A stretch of DNA of 33,468 nt from Gammaproteobacteria bacterium (lineage in GTDB: Bacteria; Pseudomonadota; Gammaproteobacteria; SZUA-152). Both the position numbers and the translations under genes were made by a program. The DNA lies in NCBI GenBank assembly GCA_015487095.1, contig WFQM01000165.1:1-33468 (forward strand). The letters are read 5' to 3'. Of the stretch, positions 29,201-33,468 are shown one piece after another; the first letter of the stretch is position 1; each line of letters opens with the position of its first letter. The notes under the pieces were generated by a model that saw nothing but the letters and a program-made list of their open reading frames with translations, did not search any database and was not told the origin of the DNA.

Positions 29201-30894
29201 GCTGCATCAGCGGCCAGTCTGGCTTGTTCTTCAACGCGCCGACGCGCCATTTCAGCTTCGGCCTTGAGACGAATAATTTCGTCTTCCGCCTCTTTTTTCG
29301 CTGTATCCGCTGACTGACGTGTCTGGACTTCCATTTCACGACGTGCATTGGCAGCATCCTGTTTGAGGCGCTCAATCTCATTCTCAGCTTTTTTCTGTGC
29401 CAGCATAGCCTCTTCGGCCCGCGCAGTTTCTGCTTCTGCCCGCTGCACGGCGGCTTCACGTTCTGCTTGTTCGGCAGCCAGATCATCGGCTCGTTTTTGT
29501 GCAGCTGCTCGTTCTGCCTCACTGCGTGCGTGATCTGCTGCACGCCGCGCTTCGTCTTCGGCTTTTTTTCGTGCAACTGCCGCTTCTTCTTTGAGCCTCG
29601 CTACTTCGGACAATGCTTGTTTGCGTGCGTTGTCTGCCGCCTGAGTGCGCTGCATTTCCTGTTGCACGCGCTGCTTGGCCTTGCTCATCAGCGCTTCCAC
29701 GCGACCATCGCTTTCCACACTGGTTGCGGCTTCGCCGTGCAAACTGACAACGTTATCTTCTGGTTTCAGAGTCGGTACGTCTTGCGGCTTTGCCTGTGTA
29801 CCTGTTGCAACAGGCGGTTTACTTGCATTTTTTTCCAATGCAGACGCCGAAACAGCATTCAGGCCATCACGCAATACAAAAGCATCCAGGCCATATTGGT
29901 TAAGCAAAAATACGGCCGCCGCCGCACGACTGCCGCCGTCACTGAAAACAATGTATTTGTGTAATTTGTTAAGCTTGCGCAGCTGCAAGCGCATTTCAGC
30001 TAACTGGATATTGCGTGCGCCAGGCAGACTGCCTCGGGAATATTCAGCCAGTTTGCGAACATCCAGCCATTGCACATCCAGGCCTGTCATGGCTTTGGCT
30101 TCATCAAAAGACACATATTGCAGAATAGGGGTGACCAGCAGGCTGATAAAATCCTCTTTTGACAGTCGCATCAGCGTACCGTCTTCCATCATGGTCACCG
30201 AGGCATTACGCTTGCCGTTGCTGATCAACGCCTCTTCACCAAAACCGGTGCCTGGCGTCAAAATCGCCAGCTTCATTAGCGGCGCACCCGGAGTCACCCG
30301 ACGGGCAACTTTCGCCTTTCCTTTAGCAATAATGTAATAGTTGTCGTCATCGTCATCCTGGTTGATCACGACAGTATTTGCACGCACCTTGATTTCCTCC
30401 ATGCGCATCATCATGGTCTGGATGTTTTCGGCGCGCAGCTTGAGGAAGACCTTGGATTGCAGGAAACGACTCATCCAGTCGGTGTCATCCTCTTCTTCCA
30501 CTGCCAGACTGGACACTTCGTAAGATTGTTGTTTTCCGCCCCAGTTGAGCAACATTTCAAGCAGGTCAGTATCGATGTTCAACAGGGAAACCGGTGTCTT
30601 CGCAACAGCGGTAACGGTGTGGGGGGATGTGGGGTCCAGCGGTTGGCGTGCCTGCTTGCTGTTGGCGACTAACTTTGTGGTTTTTCCTGAAGCATCAGTA
30701 AGCTCCAGCTTGCCAGCCACAAGGTACAGGGTACGGTGATCCCGCTCACCCTGTTTGAAAATTGTTGCCCCGGCCACCACCTGGGTCACTCGTGATTTAC
30801 CACTGAGTTCAGCCAGCATATCGGGGGACAGGTCACACAGCGGCGACAACGATCTCAGCAACTTGTGATCCAGCAGTTGTTTGGCAGCGCTCAT
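26278..30894 (-). CDS. Giant (1538 aa) cNMP-binding / rhodanese-like / coiled-coil / TM protein
   Basis: Two cNMP-binding-like folds (aa ~20-115; ~150-255, GTGFGEEALISNGKRNASV), rhodanese-like domain (VQWLDVRKLAEYSRGSLPGARNIQL), Ala/Glu/Arg coiled coil (aa ~403-1110), TM GVGWMAGAALFLVIISGVGWFYL (aa ~1268-1290), Glu/Pro-rich tail. Confidence 0.92.
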   Translation of the reverse strand: MSAAKQLLDHKLLRSLSPLCDLSPDMLAELSGKSRVTQVVAGATIFKQGERDHRTLYLVAGKLELTDASGKTTKLVANSKQARQPLDPTSPHTVTAVAKTPVSLLNIDTDLLEMLLNWGGKQQSYEVSSLAVEEEDDTDWMSRFLQSKVFLKLRAENIQTMMMRMEEIKVRANTVVINQDDDDDNYYIIAKGKAKVARRVTPGAPLMKLAILTPGTGFGEEALISNGKRNASVTMMEDGTLMRLSKEDFISLLVTPILQYVSFDEAKAMTGLDVQWLDVRKLAEYSRGSLPGARNIQLAEMRLQLRKLNKLHKYIVFSDGGSRAAAAVFLLNQYGLDAFVLRDGLNAVSASALEKNASKPPVATGTQAKPQDVPTLKPEDNVVSLHGEAATSVESDGRVEALMSKAKQRVQQEMQRTQAADNARKQALSEVARLKEEAAVARKKAEDEARRAADHARSEAERAAAQKRADDLAAEQAEREAAVQRAEAETARAEEAMLAQKKAENEIERLKQDAANARREMEVQTRQSADTAKKEAEDEIIRLKAEAEMARRRVEEQARLAADAARSETERKMAQQRAEEVSRHQQEAESALQKAEIEAMRAQQAEVARQQAEDEAERMRTRAEETQREMEEQARLAADQARSEAERDAARQRAEDLAEQQEELEDAVSKAESEAARAQAAESEVERLTKLADEARLQAEAQARMAADQARSEAEREMAAQRAQEMGRLQAEREEMARRAEDEACRTRAAEEARLQAEAEIQRLKVDAEVARMQLEEQAQRVADAARSDAEREAMRAQAAEEARLQAVHELERLEAETEQTRLAAEAQARLAADAARSEAERAAASLRAEELAQQQAQLEEIARRAEEEATRAEEADAARQRAENEIIRRQAEAEEEAERRATEESNRAHEAETARQQMENEMAQLRAEAAAAREQVEKQARLFAAAQKIEAEEAQKNNLAVMDAERKKREAAEAIAQQQAQQQRETEVLAEQERLVNAEVILRKQEMEDVARIAKEEAVRAQQVAEKMRREAEEEIKRLKAEAEASRLQAELEHKRSIIAARREVDKNKIKLAAQAKAKKAAAIQQRKKADADKARRAREAREAALKAIGKNEESLDDFMELEAAAEEIAEVENAIIVDEKEIAERAKDRSNLIDPREVMKVEKQEQKRQWVSDDFIWEATLGYRDDPHVDAIGSPADSVGVENERNQKAEKVAEEKVRQEAVTQNPSIVLEDKQVTQKPLFETQEINRSIRPQQDVTTRKPKRGPGVGWMAGAALFLVIISGVGWFYLSGGDAPEKLKAVVNQGTETLGEFTDKVTSSIGEIGQPEPEASASSDIKEVKSKEAVARLRERLESIKAEAAQKTNVETRPVVAPVATPAVEVSPMIEAPVAEVLEEAPSMPNIQTEEPATTIEKQGEEIIEESALETVDDVMKALNTPEAITKTMEPEAAVETIEPEALEPETTDAVIEDEISTVESVDSLPIVDKVIDVDVSIAETAAPAAISDTVAEESGNTIPDSVDVLVPTEALPIENVMPSSQ

Positions 30895-31032
30895 TTATTT
30901 AATCATCGGTTCTGGCAGGCTAAAAGGCAGCAAAGTCAGCGACTCTCCCTGCAAAGTATAACGGCAGAGAAGACGAAAGGTTTACAGCAAAAACCTCGGA
31001 TTTGCCGTGTAAAACTGGCCGACTCACCGTAC

Positions 31033-31048
31033 CGTGACGAGTGTCACA
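31033..31048. promoter_or_regulatory. CRP-like palindrome upstream of the giant cNMP-binding protein gene
   Basis: CGTGA-cgagtg-TCACA versus TGTGA-N6-TCACA. Confidence 0.35.
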
Positions 31049-31100
31049 GAGTGTCAGAAGCTGACCCTGAGGGTCAACTGTGAAAGCCCATAAAAAGAAC

Positions 31101-31673
31101 TTATTTAGCCTTGAGCACAATCGGGTCTATGGATTGTGCCCGCAGGCGGTTACGCACTATGTCCATTTTGCGCGCGCTTTGGAAGGGGCCAACTCGCACC
31201 CTATACCAAGTCTGACTGTCATTAATGGTGACGCGCTGAATATGGGACTCAATGTTATTTAATGCCAGCTGAGCCCGCATGCGATCAGCATCTTCCATGC
31301 GACGGAAAGAGCCCACTTGCAAATAATAGGTAATGGAATCCGCAGTTTTGCGCTCGCGTTCCGTCGCTAATTCTTGCGGCGGGATAAATACCTCCATTTC
31401 TGGCAACAAATTATAAAAGTCAAAACGCGGTTTTTTGTCTGTTTGTTCCCTCGATTTGTTATTAATTGTTGCTTGTTTGGGGGCAGCCTGACTCTTTTCC
31501 ACCACGGGTGCTGGTGTTGCACGCTCACTGCCCGTTTGTAAATCATCTCTGAGATACACCAGTAGCGCGACCAACAAGCCAATCAACAAACCACCAAGCA
31601 TCCACAGCCAACCCGGTGTTGGCTTGGAAGGCTTGGCTTTGGGTCTGGAAGTATTTTTGTAATCTTTGGCCAT
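31101..31673 (-). CDS. SPOR domain protein, FtsN-like
   Basis: N-terminal TM (GWLWMLGGLLIGLLVALLVYL), C-terminal SPOR (YYLQVGSFRRMEDADRMRAQL...YRVRVGPFQSARKMDIVRNRL); downstream of argS. Confidence 0.9.
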   Translation of the reverse strand: MAKDYKNTSRPKAKPSKPTPGWLWMLGGLLIGLLVALLVYLRDDLQTGSERATPAPVVEKSQAAPKQATINNKSREQTDKKPRFDFYNLLPEMEVFIPPQELATERERKTADSITYYLQVGSFRRMEDADRMRAQLALNNIESHIQRVTINDSQTWYRVRVGPFQSARKMDIVRNRLRAQSIDPIVLKAK

Positions 31674-31688
31674 AACCGGGACAGCGCT

Positions 31689-33461
31689 TTACATGGTTTC
31701 CGGTGCCGACACGGCCAACAGCCCCAGGCCGTTAGCAAGCACCTGCCGTGTCGCCTTAATCAAACACAGGCGCGCATCACGCACGGCGGCATCATCTACC
31801 AAAAACTGGTGGGCGTTGTAATACGTGTGGAAATCATTGGCTAGCTCACGCAGGAAATGCGCCAACTGATGCGGCTCATGATTCAACGCTGCGGCCTCCA
31901 CCACTTCCGGGTAACGTGAAAGCCTAGTCAGCAGGGCTTGCTCATGTGTTTCACTTAATACCGCCAAACTGGAAAGACCATTATCACTATTGTGAGTCAG
32001 GCTTTTTTCAGCCAGCTGACGGAATACGCTACAGACTCGTGCGTGGGCATATTGAATATAATACACCGGGTTGTCACTGCTCTGAGACTTGGCGAGATCG
32101 AGATCAAAATCCATGTGCTGTTCGCACTTGCGCATCACGTAGAAAAACCGTGCCGCATCGTCGCCCACTTCTTCGCGCAATTCACGTAAGGTAACAAACT
32201 CACCGGAGCGGGTAGACATCTGTGCCTTCTCGCCACCGCGATACAAAATTGCAAACTGCACCAGCAGCACGTCAAGCTTATCGGCATCATCGCCCAACGC
32301 AGTGAGCGCAGCTTTAACGCGCGGCACATAACCGTGATGATCGGCCCCCCACACGTCGATGACACGGTCAAAACCACGCTCCAGCTTTTGCATATGATAC
32401 GCAATATCTGACGCAAAATAAGTGGTTTGACCGTTGTCACGCACCACTACGCGGTCTTTTTCGTCCCCAAAATCAGTAGACCTAAACCACCATGCGCCGT
32501 CTTTTTCGTACAGATGACCGGCATCTTTGAGACGTTCAACGGCACGCCCTACCGCACCCGACTCAGTGAGCGAACGTTCGGAAAACCATGCTTCGTAAAC
32601 CACGCCGAAACCTTCAAGGTCACGGCGAATGTCATCAAGAATGCTGTTGAGCCCGGCATCAAACACCGCGCGAAAGGCTGTACCACCCAACAACTCTTTA
32701 GCACGATTGATCACGGCATCGATATACTGCTCTTTATCGCCACCTTCGCTCTCGTCAGCGGGTAGATTCGTCAATACAATTTGTGCAGCATGCCGAAAAG
32801 CATCGCCGTGTTCACGCTGTAACGTGGCAGCGATATCCCACACATAATCACCTTTATAGCCGTTAACGGGAAACGGCAGTTCATCATTGGCATTTTCACC
32901 ACACAGGTCGAGATAACGCAGCCATACACTGGCAGCAAGAATATCCATTTGCCGCCCGGCATCGTTGACGTAATATTCACGATGCACCTTAAAACCCACC
33001 GCTGCCAGCAAATCCGCCACTGCCGCGCCATAAGCTGCGCCACGACCGTGACCAACATGCAGCGGACCAGTGGGATTAGCAGAGACAAACTCCACCTGCA
33101 CGGATTTGTCGTCACCAATAGTGGAGCGCCCGTAGGCCTCTCCTGCTTCCAGCACTACCTCCACCACAGCGTAAACTGCCGCATCAGTGAGCGTAAAATT
33201 AATAAAACCCGGCCCGGCGATTTCGATTTTTGCTACCCGATCAGCCGTTGGCAATGCGGCAACAATTTTCTCTGCCAGGTCACGGGGCTTGCAACGCACC
33301 GGTTTAGCCAGCATCAGCGCAATATTGCAGGCGTAGTCACCGTGACTGGCATCGCGGGTGCGATCAATCTGGATGTTCGGTGACAGATCCGCAGGCAACA
33401 CGTTTTGAGATTTCAGCGTATCGATAGCGGTTTGAATCAGAGAAGTGAGCTGTTGTTTCAT
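31689..33461 (-). CDS. argS: Arginyl-tRNA synthetase
   Basis: [30 protein letters not shown] (HIGH) and [14 protein letters not shown] (KMSKS-like). Confidence 0.97.
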   Translation of the reverse strand: MKQQLTSLIQTAIDTLKSQNVLPADLSPNIQIDRTRDASHGDYACNIALMLAKPVRCKPRDLAEKIVAALPTADRVAKIEIAGPGFINFTLTDAAVYAVVEVVLEAGEAYGRSTIGDDKSVQVEFVSANPTGPLHVGHGRGAAYGAAVADLLAAVGFKVHREYYVNDAGRQMDILAASVWLRYLDLCGENANDELPFPVNGYKGDYVWDIAATLQREHGDAFRHAAQIVLTNLPADESEGGDKEQYIDAVINRAKELLGGTAFRAVFDAGLNSILDDIRRDLEGFGVVYEAWFSERSLTESGAVGRAVERLKDAGHLYEKDGAWWFRSTDFGDEKDRVVVRDNGQTTYFASDIAYHMQKLERGFDRVIDVWGADHHGYVPRVKAALTALGDDADKLDVLLVQFAILYRGGEKAQMSTRSGEFVTLRELREEVGDDAARFFYVMRKCEQHMDFDLDLAKSQSSDNPVYYIQYAHARVCSVFRQLAEKSLTHNSDNGLSSLAVLSETHEQALLTRLSRYPEVVEAAALNHEPHQLAHFLRELANDFHTYYNAHQFLVDDAAVRDARLCLIKATRQVLANGLGLLAVSAPETM

Positions 33462-33468
33462 GTTGGCA

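Overview
This 33.5 kb window looks like a gammaproteobacterial chromosome segment, mostly conserved housekeeping genes. Left part: DUF3301 protein, SlyX, a SAM methyltransferase, CysB, a Sel1-repeat protein, HDOD and PilZ proteins and a polysaccharide deacetylase. Centre (all minus strand): yrbG-kdsD-kdsC-lptC-lptA-lptB-rpoN-hpf-ptsN-hprK-rapZ-EIIA(Man)-HPr, followed by ubiA/ubiC, an EAL-HDOD protein, a NUDIX hydrolase, mgtE and ubiK. Right part: glnK-amt behind a convincing sigma-54 promoter, DUF4124 and DUF2914 proteins, a 1538-aa cNMP-binding/rhodanese/coiled-coil/TM protein, a SPOR protein and argS. Main points for follow-up: (1) a family of about 176-bp fully palindromic MITE-like elements, with 21-bp terminal inverted repeats and 5-bp target duplications. 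There are four copies plus two apparent remnants, and one divergent copy carries compensatory changes in both arms. (2) The 1538-aa protein, which has two cNMP-binding-like domains, a rhodanese domain with Ser in place of the catalytic Cys, about 700 aa of internally repeated coiled coil, a late TM helix and an acidic tail. (3) Several junctions of the kds-lpt-rpoN-pts cluster contain other, unrelated palindromic elements. (4) A 20-codon basic leader ORF between the sigma-54 promoter and glnK. No CRISPR array, rRNA or confident tRNA was seen. Product names rest on motif recognition only; no searches were run.
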